Shown here: one piece after another, positions 35,362 through 42,797 of the stretch | Layout of the letters: each line of letters starts with the position of its first letter | How positions within the stretch are numbered: the first letter of the stretch is position 1 | Assembly: GCF_016904885.1 (NCBI RefSeq) | Contig: NZ_JADWYI010000001.1 | Coordinates: 6,200,001-6,264,000 of the forward strand | Length of the DNA stretch: 64,000 bases | Direction of reading: 5' to 3' | Origin: Archangium primigenium | GTDB lineage: Bacteria > Myxococcota > Myxococcia > Myxococcales > Myxococcaceae | Program-made: the position numbers and the translations under genes | The notes under the pieces: model-generated | Told to the model about the DNA's origin: nothing | Databases searched by the model: none | Seen by the model: only the letters and a program-made list of their open reading frames with translations

Positions 35362-36609
35362 CTAGAACACCGAGGTCTGCTGCGTGTCCTGCTGCTGGGG
35401 CAGCGCGGCGTTGAGCAGCGAGGGCACGACGCTGGCGGCGCCACCACCGACCTGGTTCATCAGGCCGGTCACGGCCTCGGCCATCTGGGTCACGGTGGAG
35501 ACGGCGTTGGCCACCGTGTCGAGCAGGCCGCCCAGACCGGACGGGCCACCGGCGCCCGCGCTGGGGGCCGAGGGCATCGCACCGGCCAGCTCCGGGGGCA
35601 GGCCACCCGCGGCGGCGTAGGGGTCCATCATCGGCGCACCGGCCAGCTCGGGCGGCAGGCCGCCCGCGGCGGCGTAGGGGTCCATCATCGGCGCCCCGGC
35701 CAGCTCCGGGGGCAGGCCGCCCGCGGCGGCGTAGGGGTCCATCATCGGCGCCCCGGCCAGCTCGGGCGGCAGACCACCCGCGGCGGCGTAAGGGTCCATC
35801 ATCGGCGCCCCGGCCAGCTCCGGGGGCAGGCCGCCCGCGGCGGCGTAGGGGTCCATCATCGGCGCCCCGGCCAGCTCCGGGGGCAGGCCGCCCGCGGCGG
35901 CGTAGGGGTCCATCATCGGCGCCCCGCCGAAGCCCGCGGCGGCCATGGGGTCCATCATCGGCGGCATCATCTGCTGCGCCATGCCCATGGGACCCATGGG
36001 GCCCATCATCTGGGGCGCCATCATGGCCGCCGTGGAGGCGATATCGAGGCCCGCTCCGGCCAGCCCGGCGACACCCTGGGCCACGCCGCCGAAGGCATCC
36101 ACCGCGCCGCCCAGACGGCCGCCCAGGCCGTTGGACAGGGGGTTGTTGGGCATGTTGGGGGCGAAGTTGCTCGGGTCGAAGCCGGGGCGGTTCAGGCCCG
36201 GCGTGTTGCCGTTGATGTCGGGACGGGGCGAGAACTCGGGCTTGGCGTTCGGGGCGCCCGGCTTGCCACCCGGCGTGTTGCCGTTGATGTCGGGACGGGG
36301 CGAGAACTGGGGCTTGCTGTCCGGCTTCACGTCCGGCTTGCCGCCCGGCTTGTTGCCGTTGATGTCGGGGCGCGGCGAGAACTGGGGCTTGCTGTCCGGC
36401 TTCACGTCCGGCTTGCCACCCGGCTTGTTGCCGTTGATGTCGGGACGCGGCGAGAACTGGGGCTTGCTGTCCGGCTTCACGTCCGGCTTGGGCGTGCTGG
36501 GCTTGGTGTCCGGCTTGGGCGTGCTGGGCTTGGGCGTGCTGGGCTTGAAGCTCGGAACCTTGCTGCCGCCACCCTTGAAGAGACTGCCACCACCGATTTT
36601 CATGCCCAT
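35362..36609 (-). CDS. Pro/Gly/Met-rich repeat protein, paralogue 1 (sigma-54 controlled)
   Basis: A 415-residue protein of no known family, without signal peptide or membrane helix. The N-terminus (MGMKIGGGSLFKGGGSKVP) is shared with the next gene's product. It is followed by PSTPKPD repeats and four copies of SPRPDINGN separated by KPGGKPDVKPDSK spacers (~25-140). A block shared almost identically with the paralogue comes next (GGAVDAFGGVAQGVAGLAGAG), then a Met/Pro-rich stretch and six perfect 19-residue repeats, MMDPYAAAGGLPPELAGAP. The last ~70 residues differ from the paralogue (helical, VANAVSTVTQMAEAVTGLMNQ). CCGGAG precedes the ATG. The composition suggests an extended structural or secreted protein. 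Confidence 0.82.
   Translation of the reverse strand: MGMKIGGGSLFKGGGSKVPSFKPSTPKPSTPKPDTKPSTPKPDVKPDSKPQFSPRPDINGNKPGGKPDVKPDSKPQFSPRPDINGNKPGGKPDVKPDSKPQFSPRPDINGNTPGGKPGAPNAKPEFSPRPDINGNTPGLNRPGFDPSNFAPNMPNNPLSNGLGGRLGGAVDAFGGVAQGVAGLAGAGLDIASTAAMMAPQMMGPMGPMGMAQQMMPPMMDPMAAAGFGGAPMMDPYAAAGGLPPELAGAPMMDPYAAAGGLPPELAGAPMMDPYAAAGGLPPELAGAPMMDPYAAAGGLPPELAGAPMMDPYAAAGGLPPELAGAPMMDPYAAAGGLPPELAGAMPSAPSAGAGGPSGLGGLLDTVANAVSTVTQMAEAVTGLMNQVGGGAASVVPSLLNAALPQQQDTQQTSVF
35575..35916 (-). repeat. Six tandem 57-bp coding repeats
   Basis: Six copies of a 57-bp unit, each encoding the same 19 residues starting MMDPYAAA (only the last residue of the final copy differs). Base changes between copies are few and mostly silent, so copy number has probably changed recently. 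Confidence 0.95.
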
Positions 36610-36680
36610 GACGTGCTCCGGAAGAAAGAGGTTCGAGAGAAGAAGAGGTTCGCGAGGACGCTGCGACGGAGAAGGGTTAT

Positions 36681-36696
36681 TGCAGCGCGTGTGCCA
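36681..36696 (-). promoter_or_regulatory. Sigma-54 promoter of repeat-protein gene 1
   Basis: Minus strand TGGCACACGCGCTGCA: GG and GC separated by exactly ten bases, matching the -24/-12 consensus TGGCAC-N5-TTGCA at all but one -12 position. The expected transcript start is near 36670, about 61 bases before the ATG. The same element lies at the same distance before the paralogue. Confidence 0.85.
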
Positions 36697-36767
36697 GCCC
36701 TCTGCCCCTGCTGATTCCCTGTGTTTTCAAGGGTTTGCTTCGAGGAATGGCGTGTCGCGGGGCGCCG

Positions 36768-36831
36768 CTGGTGACGGGGCACATCAGGTGCGGGGCGGAG
36801 TCGAGTCACCACTGGTGAGCGCTGTCACCAG
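36768..36831 (-). promoter_or_regulatory. Paired dyad sites upstream of repeat-protein gene 1
   Basis: Site 1 (36768-36787) is CTGGTGA-N6-ACATCAG, a decayed dyad. Site 2 (36812-36831) is the perfect dyad CTGGTGA-N6-TCACCAG, overlapped by another half-site (TCACCA at 36806). The site starts are 44 bp apart, and site 1 begins 72 bp above the -24 end of the promoter. Likely binding sites of a sigma-54 activator (bEBP). A conserved A-tract block (CTTGAAAACACAGGG) lies between the sites and the promoter. Confidence 0.75.
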
Positions 36832-36861
36832 TCGACCGGGACGCCGCGCCGAGGGCGCACC

Positions 36862-36900
36862 AAAAACGACGAGAGGGCCCTCCGTGTGGAGGACCCTCTC
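36862..36900 (-). terminator. Rho-independent terminator of repeat-protein gene 2
   Basis: Read on the minus strand: stem GAGAGGG-x-CCTCC with one mismatch, 4-base loop, followed 4 bases later by TTTTT. It lies 30 bp after the stop of the 508-residue gene and upstream of the sites that control the next gene, keeping the two transcripts apart. Confidence 0.85.
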
Positions 36901-36930
36901 GGTTCAGCTCAGCTCACTCGGCGACCCGGC

Positions 36931-38457
36931 TCAGAAGGGCAGCATGTTGACGAGATCCTTCACCTCCTGGGGAGCGGCCTCGGTCTGGCCCAGCGCGCCC
37001 GTGTAGGCGCCCAGCAGCGCGGAGGCGGGGTTGATCTTGCCGGTCCCCACCGCGCCGATCAGGCCCTCGGCGGCGCCCTTCCAGGTCTGGACCACACCGC
37101 CCAGGCCGCCCAGGATCGCGCCCCCGGCGCCACCCTCGGAGTTGCCGATGCCGGTCAGCACGTTGCTGACGCCCGGCATGAACCACAGGTGCTTGCCCGC
37201 CTCACCCGCGAACCACTGGAAGTTGTCCTTGTTGCCGCCGTCCTTCTTCACGTGGGTGTCGGACGTGGTCGGCAGGCGGTGATCCGAGCCCAGGGAGGCG
37301 TAGCCCTTCTCGGCGAAGTCCTTGACCATGCCGGCCTCGGTGCCGTGCCGGGCGTCCCCGTCCTTGGTGATGCCCTCGATGTTGCCGTCGCCCTTGCCGC
37401 CCTGGACCTTGCCCGTGCGCTCGCCACCGTCGGAGATCTTGGAGCTGTCGATGAACTCCAGCACCTTGGCCAGGCGGTAGACGGCGTCCGGGTTCTGCTT
37501 CGCGTCCTTCAGGTCGAGCTTGGGATCCACGCCGGTCTGCTTGCACAGCTCGTCGAACTTGATGTCCTTCTGACGGCCGAGCTTGGCCAGCGCGGGCGTG
37601 TCGTTGACGATGTCCTTGGCCGAGCGCTTGTCACCCTCCGGCCGCTTGTCCGTGGCCTGGGGAATGGGCGTCCCGTCCTCGGCGAGCGGCGCCTGCGGCT
37701 CGGCGGGCTTGGCCTCCTGGGCGGGCTTGGCCTGCTCGGCGGGCTTGCCCTGCTGCATGGTGTCGAACCCCATCGGGGCGCCGCGGGGCGCCGGGTTGGC
37801 GAGCTCGGCGGGCATGCCGCCACTCGAGAAGGGGTCCATCATCTGCGCCCCGCCCAGCTCCGGCGGCAGGCCCCCGGCGTACGGGTCCATCATCTGCGCC
37901 CCACCCAGCTCCGGCGGCAGGCCCCCGGCGTACGGGTCCATCATGGGGGGCATCATCTGGGGCGCCATCATCTGGGGGCCCATCAGCTGCTGCGCCATGG
38001 GGTCCATCATGGGGGGCATCATCTGGGGGCCCATCAGCTGGGGCGGCATCATCTGCTGCGCCATGCCCATGGGACCCATGGGGCCCATCATCTGGGGCGC
38101 CATCATGGCCGCCGTGGAGGCGATATCGAGGCCCGCGCCCGCCAGCCCGGCGACGCCCTGGGCCACTCCGCCGAAGGCATCCACCGCGCCACCCAGCCGG
38201 TTGCCCAGCCCGCTGGGCTTGAGGCTGTCCGGGGAGAAGCCGGGGCGGTTCTGGCTGGGCAGGTTGCCGTTGATGTCGGGGCGGGGCGAGAACTGGGGCT
38301 TCACGTCCGGCTTGGCGCCCGGCTTGTTGCCGTTGATGTCCGGGCGGGGCGAGAACTGGGGCTTCACATCCGGCTTGGGCGTGCTGGGCTTGAAATCGGG
38401 AACCTTGTTGCTGCCGCCCTTGAAGAGGTTGCTCGCACCACCGAGTTTGATGCCCAT
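36931..38457 (-). CDS. Pro/Gly/Met-rich repeat protein, paralogue 2, with unique C-terminal domain (sigma-54 controlled)
   Basis: A 508-residue protein of no known family, paralogous to the product of the next gene. Shared parts: N-terminus (MGIKLGGASNLFKGG), PSTPKPD, two SPRPDINGN repeats, the GGAVDAFGGVAQGVAGLAGAG block and Met/Pro-rich QMMPP and MMDPYAGGLPPELGG repeats (three copies, two exact). From about residue 260 a non-repetitive domain of ~240 residues follows: TPIPQATDKRPEGDKR, ALAKLGRQKDIKFDELCKQTG, AVYRLAKVLEFIDSSKI, DGDARHGTEAGMVKDFAEKGY, LPTTSDTHVKKDGG, then a Gly/Ala-rich hydrophobic end (GGAGGAILGGLGG). No signal peptide is seen, although the design recalls Gly-rich proteins secreted by specialised systems. 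CCGGAG precedes the ATG. Confidence 0.83.
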   Translation of the reverse strand: MGIKLGGASNLFKGGSNKVPDFKPSTPKPDVKPQFSPRPDINGNKPGAKPDVKPQFSPRPDINGNLPSQNRPGFSPDSLKPSGLGNRLGGAVDAFGGVAQGVAGLAGAGLDIASTAAMMAPQMMGPMGPMGMAQQMMPPQLMGPQMMPPMMDPMAQQLMGPQMMAPQMMPPMMDPYAGGLPPELGGAQMMDPYAGGLPPELGGAQMMDPFSSGGMPAELANPAPRGAPMGFDTMQQGKPAEQAKPAQEAKPAEPQAPLAEDGTPIPQATDKRPEGDKRSAKDIVNDTPALAKLGRQKDIKFDELCKQTGVDPKLDLKDAKQNPDAVYRLAKVLEFIDSSKISDGGERTGKVQGGKGDGNIEGITKDGDARHGTEAGMVKDFAEKGYASLGSDHRLPTTSDTHVKKDGGNKDNFQWFAGEAGKHLWFMPGVSNVLTGIGNSEGGAGGAILGGLGGVVQTWKGAAEGLIGAVGTGKINPASALLGAYTGALGQTEAAPQEVKDLVNMLPF

Positions 38458-38527
38458 GACGTGTGCTCCGGAAGGAAGGGGAAGAAGAGAAGGGGTTTCT
38501 GAGTACGCCTTGTTGGAGAAGGGTTAT

Positions 38528-38543
38528 TGCAGCGCGCGTGCCA
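38528..38543 (-). promoter_or_regulatory. Sigma-54 promoter of repeat-protein gene 2
   Basis: Minus strand TGGCACGCGCGCTGCA, with GG-N10-GC spacing; the -24 half TGGCACG is a perfect match. Expected transcript start near 38517, about 60 bases before the ATG. Confidence 0.87.
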
Positions 38544-38614
38544 AGCCCTGGCGCCCACGAAATCCCTGTCTTTTCAAGTGTTTGGCGCGAGGAAGGGCCC
38601 CCGGGAGGGTCCGA

Positions 38615-38678
38615 CTGGTGACGGGGCTCACCAGGGGGCGGGGAGAGTCGAGTCACCACTGATGAGTGGAGTCACCAG
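38615..38678 (-). promoter_or_regulatory. Paired dyad sites upstream of repeat-protein gene 2
   Basis: Site 1 (38615-38634) is a perfect dyad CTGGTGA-N6-TCACCAG. Site 2 (38659-38678) is CTGATGA-N6-TCACCAG, one base off, again overlapped by a half-site (TCACCA at 38653). Spacing is 44 bp between sites and 72 bp from site 1 to the promoter, the same as in the paralogue. They lie about 107 and 151 bp above the predicted transcript start, usual for bEBP enhancers. Confidence 0.78.
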
Positions 38679-38829
38679 CGGGACGAGGCTCGGCGGCGCG
38701 GCCGGGGTCCCTCTTGAGAAAACGCGCGCGCACGAGCGCCCCGCGGTTCCCGTGCCAGGCCCGCGAGGCCGTCTAACGGCATGGGCTCCGATGGGAACGC
38801 CCGCGGGCTGGAGCGAGCCCCGCGGCCCG

Positions 38830-38882
38830 TGACGTGTCCGCCTGACCCGCTGACACATCCGCCCCGCGGCGCCGACACGTCA
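38830..38882 (+). promoter_or_regulatory. Three repeated elements upstream of the adenosine deaminase gene
   Basis: TGACGTGTC (38830-38838), TGACACATC (38851-38859) and the inverted GACACGTCA (38874-38882); the first two are both followed by CGCC. They lie roughly 129, 108 and 85 bp above the transcript start predicted from the sigma-54 promoter, so they are candidate activator sites. The sequence differs from the dyads of the neighbouring repeat-protein genes, which implies another activator. The stretch 38684-38829 before them shows no clear signal. Confidence 0.6.
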
Positions 38883-38932
38883 GCCCCGCGCGCTCCCCGG
38901 GGGCCGACGAGGGGGCCCGGGGAAGACGCGGC

Positions 38933-38948
38933 TGGCATCCCGCTTGCT
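38933..38948 (+). promoter_or_regulatory. Sigma-54 promoter of the adenosine deaminase gene
   Basis: TGGCATCCCGCTTGCT: GG-N10-GC spacing with a perfect -12 half (TTGCT) and a near-perfect -24 half. Expected transcript start near 38959, about 50 bases before the ATG at 39010. Confidence 0.82.
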
Positions 38949-39009
38949 CTCGTGGGAAGTGACCGCGCGAATGGGGCCCCTGCCCTCCCCGCGCCTCATC
39001 CCGCCGAGA

Positions 39010-40491
39010 ATGTCCATGCACAAGCCGCTGTCCCTGCTGCTCCTCCCCCTGCTGTCCACGGGTGTCCTCGCCCCCACCGCGCGGGCGGCCAACAACGAGG
39101 CGACCACCAAGCGCCACTTCGCGTCGCTGGTGTCGGGCGCCGAGCCGAAGCTCGCCGAGCTGTCCCTGTTCATGACCCTGATGCCCAAGGGCGGAGACCT
39201 GCACCACCACTACTCGGGCGCCATCTACGCCGAGCAGTACCTCGAGTGGGTGGACACGCAGGGCTACTGCGTGGACAAGACCACCTCCAGGATCCAGAAG
39301 CATCGCCCGGACGCCAAGGGCTGCGTCAGCGCCCAGGACGTGATCGCGGACGAGCAGGCCTACCGCACCCTGCTGCAGCGCTGGTCCAGCAAGGACTTCA
39401 GCAACCACGGCGCGTCGCAGCCCCCGCCGGATCAGCAGTTCTTCGACACCTTCCTGTACTTCGACGACGTGGCGTCCACCAACACCCGGGTGGGACTGCA
39501 GACGCTCAAGCAGCGCGCCATCGCGGAGAACCTGGGCTACATCGAGACCATCTTCGAGCTGGCCCCGGGCCTGCCGGACGCCGACTTCGAGCGGGACCTG
39601 GCGGCGGCGGGGACGGACGGCGCGAAGCTGCAGGCGCTGATGACCGCGCAGCTCACGAAGCTGGACGCCGACGCCCAGTTCAACAAGGGCGTGCAGGACT
39701 ACGTCGCCCACGTGCGGACGACCACCGAGGGCATCGACGACGAGAACTTCACGATGCGCTACCAGGCCTACGTCCTGCGCGCGCTGTCCCCCGCCCTGGT
39801 GTTCTCGCAGATCGCCACCGCGTACAAGGTCGCGACGCTCCACCCCAAGGTGGTGGCGGTGAACCTGGTGGGCGCGGAGAACTCCAACGTCGCCATGCGC
39901 GACTACCGCCTGCACATGCAGATGTTCAAGGCGGTCAAGGCCCGCTACCCCGACGTCAAGCTGGCGCTGCACGCGGGAGAGCTGGCGCTGGGCATGGTGC
40001 CGCCCGAGGGCCTCACGTTCCACATCTCCGAGGCCGTCGGCGTGGCGGGCGCCCAGCGCATCGGCCACGGCATCGACATCTCCCACGAGCGCGACGCGCT
40101 GCGGCTGCTCCAGACGCTGCGCGAGCGGGACATCCCCATCGAGGTGAACCTCACCAGCAACGAGTTCATCCTGGGCGTCAAAGGCGCCCAGCACCCCGTG
40201 GAGCTCTACCGCAAGCACGGCGTGCCATTCATCATCTCCACGGATGACTCGGGCGTCACCCGCCACACGCTGTCCAACGAGTACGTGCTGTTCGCCAGCC
40301 GCTACAAGCCCACGTACCCGGAGGTGAAGAAGCTGTCCTACGACAGCCTGCGCTACGCCTTCCTGCCCGAGGCGGACAAGCAGCGGCTCAAGAAGCAGCT
40401 CGACGCGCGCTTCGCGAAGTTCGAGGCGGACATCGCCGCCAGCGAGGCCCGGGCCCAGAAGCCCGTGCGCACCGCGCAGAGCACGCCGTAG
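39010..40491 (+). CDS. Secreted adenosine deaminase-family protein (ADGF-like)
   Basis: A 493-residue exported protein; the ATG at 39010 opens the signal peptide (LSLLLLPLLSTGVLAPTARA). The deaminase motifs are present in order: MPKGGDLHHHYSGAIY (zinc His-x-His), KLALHAGELALG (HAGE), AQRIGHGIDI and FIISTDDSGVTRH (the Asp-Asp pair; STDDP is usual). An insert after the first motif with Cys pairs (GYCVDKTT, GCVSAQDV) and the secretion signal resemble the extracellular ADGF/CECR1 type rather than the cytosolic enzyme. Such enzymes turn adenosine into inosine outside the cell. The gene has its own sigma-54 promoter, suggesting control by starvation or development. Confidence 0.9.
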   Translation: MSMHKPLSLLLLPLLSTGVLAPTARAANNEATTKRHFASLVSGAEPKLAELSLFMTLMPKGGDLHHHYSGAIYAEQYLEWVDTQGYCVDKTTSRIQKHRPDAKGCVSAQDVIADEQAYRTLLQRWSSKDFSNHGASQPPPDQQFFDTFLYFDDVASTNTRVGLQTLKQRAIAENLGYIETIFELAPGLPDADFERDLAAAGTDGAKLQALMTAQLTKLDADAQFNKGVQDYVAHVRTTTEGIDDENFTMRYQAYVLRALSPALVFSQIATAYKVATLHPKVVAVNLVGAENSNVAMRDYRLHMQMFKAVKARYPDVKLALHAGELALGMVPPEGLTFHISEAVGVAGAQRIGHGIDISHERDALRLLQTLRERDIPIEVNLTSNEFILGVKGAQHPVELYRKHGVPFIISTDDSGVTRHTLSNEYVLFASRYKPTYPEVKKLSYDSLRYAFLPEADKQRLKKQLDARFAKFEADIAASEARAQKPVRTAQSTP

Positions 40492-40505
40492 GCCGCGCCG
40501 GCCCT

Positions 40506-40534
40506 CCGCGCCGGGGAGGAGACCTCCGGCGCGG
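40506..40534. terminator. Hairpin between convergent genes
   Basis: A 9-bp perfect stem (CCGCGCCGG with its complement), loop of 11, between the deaminase stop and the convergent lipoprotein stop. No T-run. Confidence 0.55.
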
Positions 40535-40546
40535 GGGGCGAAGGGA

Positions 40547-41107
40547 CTACCGCTTGGTGATGTTCAACCGCGCCGCGCCGCACTCGCCTTCGTAGCCCTC
40601 GATGGTGATCAACAGCGTCACGCCCTTGACGAGCCCCGAGAGATTGATGCGCGACTGCAGACTGCTGCCCACGTCGTCGTTGCAGCCCATGACCTCCGAG
40701 GTGGCCTTGTAGTTGCGGATCTCCATGACGGTGTCGAAGGCCGAGCCGCTCGTGCTGAAGGTGTAGCTGCCCGTCTCGGGCACCTTCCACACGTAGGAGA
40801 TGTCGCGCGACGAGCCGGAGCCGCACGTGGTGCGCCACTGGTTGGAGGCCGAGCAGGTCGTCGGGTAGGTGGCCGCGGGCGAGGCCACGATGCCCCCCAG
40901 GTCTCCCACCAGCGTCTGCTGGTACACGCGCCCTGGCTCCAGGTCCGCGGTCGGATCGGCCTCGGTGCTCCGGGGCTTCTTGTTCGCCGGCGTCAGCGAC
41001 GTCTCCTCACCGGTGTCCTCGAGCGTCTCGCCCTCCATCGCGGGACCGCACGCGCCCATGAGCCACACGCAGGAAACCAGACCGACCACGCACTTACCGA
41101 AGTTCAT
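40547..41107 (-). CDS. Lipoprotein with pre-peptidase C-terminal-like domain
   Basis: A 186-residue lipoprotein (lipobox GAC after CVVGLVSCVWLM). After a Thr/Glu/Pro linker (30-60), residues ~65-186 resemble the PPC beta-sandwich found at the ends of secreted proteases: GRVYQQTLVGDLGG, SRDISYVWKVPETGSYTFSTSGSAFDTVMEIRN, GCNDDVGSSLQSRINLSGL, GVTLLITIEGYEGECGAARLNI. The ATG at 41107 is preferred to a TTG 12 bp earlier. The 214 bp before it, up to the MATE gene stop, contain no certain promoter. Confidence 0.83.
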   Translation of the reverse strand: MNFGKCVVGLVSCVWLMGACGPAMEGETLEDTGEETSLTPANKKPRSTEADPTADLEPGRVYQQTLVGDLGGIVASPAATYPTTCSASNQWRTTCGSGSSRDISYVWKVPETGSYTFSTSGSAFDTVMEIRNYKATSEVMGCNDDVGSSLQSRINLSGLVKGVTLLITIEGYEGECGAARLNITKR

Positions 41108-41321
41108 CGTGTACCCCAATCCAGGGATGTCTTTGTCACCGAGAGGGCAACCACATGTTCCCCTCTCAATGGGAAGAGTCGACCCGATGCCCGCTTATGC
41201 GCTCGCATTTCCCCATGCTTTTCCAAGGCGTGTCGTTGGGAATCCATGCAAGTGATTGCACCCGCATGAGATTGCTTCGACCCGCGACGGATGGAGCCTC
41301 AACGGATGGCGCCTGGCCGCT

Positions 41322-42689
41322 TCACTCCGCGAGGGCGACCGCCGCGGCCTGGGGTGCGACGAGCGATTGCCGCTCCCAGGCCCGGCTCTTCCAGCGGAAC
41401 CAGAAGACGAGCCCCCGCGTCCATTCGTCCGCCGCGATCGCCAGCCAGATGCCGGGCAGTCCCAGGTGGAAGCGGAAGACGAGCACGTAGCCCAGGGGCA
41501 GGCTCATGCACACCATGGACACGAAGGCCATGTACACGGTGAAGCGGGCGTCCCCCGCGGCGCGCAGGGACGTCACCAGCACGAGGTTGAAGGACCGCCC
41601 GGACTCCAGGAGCAGGCTCAGCACGAGCACCTGCGAGGCCAGCGCCACGACCTCCGCGTTGAGCGTGAACTGGCCCAGCAGGGGCTCACGCACCAGGATG
41701 ACGGCCAGGTCCACCCCCACGGTGACGGCCACGGCCCACTTCAGGCTGTCCACCGTCCGCCGGAGCGCCTCCTCGGGACGGCCCGCGCCTACCAGGCGAC
41801 CCACGAGGATGGCCGTCCCCATGCCCACCGCCAGGCTGAACAGGTAGATGTACTGGGAGATGGCCACCGCGTACTGCCGCGATGCGAGCGCCACCGGCCC
41901 CAGGAAGGTGATGAAGTACAGGAACGTCGTCTGGCAGCAGTGGTAGGTGACCTGCTCGATGGCCGCCGGCACGCCCACCTTCAGGAGCTTGCCGAGGTAC
42001 TCGGACGAGAACGTCACGTAGTCGCGCGGCGCCATCCGCACGTCCATCACCCGGTAGAGCATCCCCACGAAGACGACGAGCGCGACGGCCCGGCTCACCC
42101 CCGTGGACACCGCCGCGCCCGTCACCCCCATCGCCGGCAGCCCGAAGTGGCCGAAGATGAGCGCGTAGTTGCACAGCACGTGCAGCACGTTCATGCCCAG
42201 CGACACGTACATGGATTGGCGCGTGAAGCCATACGTCCGGATCAGGCCCGCGCAGACGTTGATGAGGGCCTGCAGGAAGATGAACCCGCCCGCGATGCGC
42301 ATGTAGGCCCGCGCATGCGCCAGCACCTCGCCCTCGAGGTTCATGTGCCCGAGGATGAAGTCCCCCAGGGACAAGAGGAGCGCGCTCACCACCAGGCCCA
42401 TCATCAGGTTGAGCGTGAGCGCCAGGGCGGAGATGCGCGCGGCCTCGGCGCTGCGGCGCGCCCCGAGGTACTGTGCCACGACGATGCCCGCGCCGTGGCT
42501 GACCACGTTCATGATGAAGATGCACAGGTTGGTGTACTGGTTGACCACCCCCACCGCGGACACGGCCTCGTCCGACACGCCGCTCAACATGAGCGTGTCC
42601 GACGTGCCCATCAGCATGAACAGCAACAGCTCCAGGAACAGGGGCCAGGTCAACCGGAACAGGCCCAGGGTGGGCCGGGGGGCGTCCAT
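41322..42689 (-). CDS. MATE-family multidrug/metabolite exporter
   Basis: A 455-residue membrane protein with twelve predicted helices in two matching halves, typical of MATE exporters, which use sodium or proton gradients to expel drugs or metabolites. Characteristic parts: LFRLTWPLFLELLLFMLMGTSDTLMLSGVSDEAVSAVGV, VVSHGAGIVVAQYLGAR, FGLPAMGVTGAAVSTGVSR, VGVPAAIEQVTYHCCQTTFLY and VGMGTAILVGRLVGAGRPEEA. The ATG at 42689 gives the usual length. It lies 108 bp after the end of the phosphoesterase/Roc gene on the same strand; joint transcription is possible but not shown. Confidence 0.92.
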   Translation of the reverse strand: MDAPRPTLGLFRLTWPLFLELLLFMLMGTSDTLMLSGVSDEAVSAVGVVNQYTNLCIFIMNVVSHGAGIVVAQYLGARRSAEAARISALALTLNLMMGLVVSALLLSLGDFILGHMNLEGEVLAHARAYMRIAGGFIFLQALINVCAGLIRTYGFTRQSMYVSLGMNVLHVLCNYALIFGHFGLPAMGVTGAAVSTGVSRAVALVVFVGMLYRVMDVRMAPRDYVTFSSEYLGKLLKVGVPAAIEQVTYHCCQTTFLYFITFLGPVALASRQYAVAISQYIYLFSLAVGMGTAILVGRLVGAGRPEEALRRTVDSLKWAVAVTVGVDLAVILVREPLLGQFTLNAEVVALASQVLVLSLLLESGRSFNLVLVTSLRAAGDARFTVYMAFVSMVCMSLPLGYVLVFRFHLGLPGIWLAIAADEWTRGLVFWFRWKSRAWERQSLVAPQAAAVALAE

Positions 42690-42797
42690 GGTCAGCGCAT
42701 GTCGCACGGGGGAGACCCGCTGTCGAGCCCCGCCCTTTCCCCACACGAACCGTGCGGACGGAGAGTCGTATGACCTCCACGCTCCTGGCGCGGGCGG

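Noticed and set aside
35575-35916. CRISPR array
   Set aside because: The repeats are contiguous 57-bp units without spacers and translate to a perfect 19-residue repeat in a gene.
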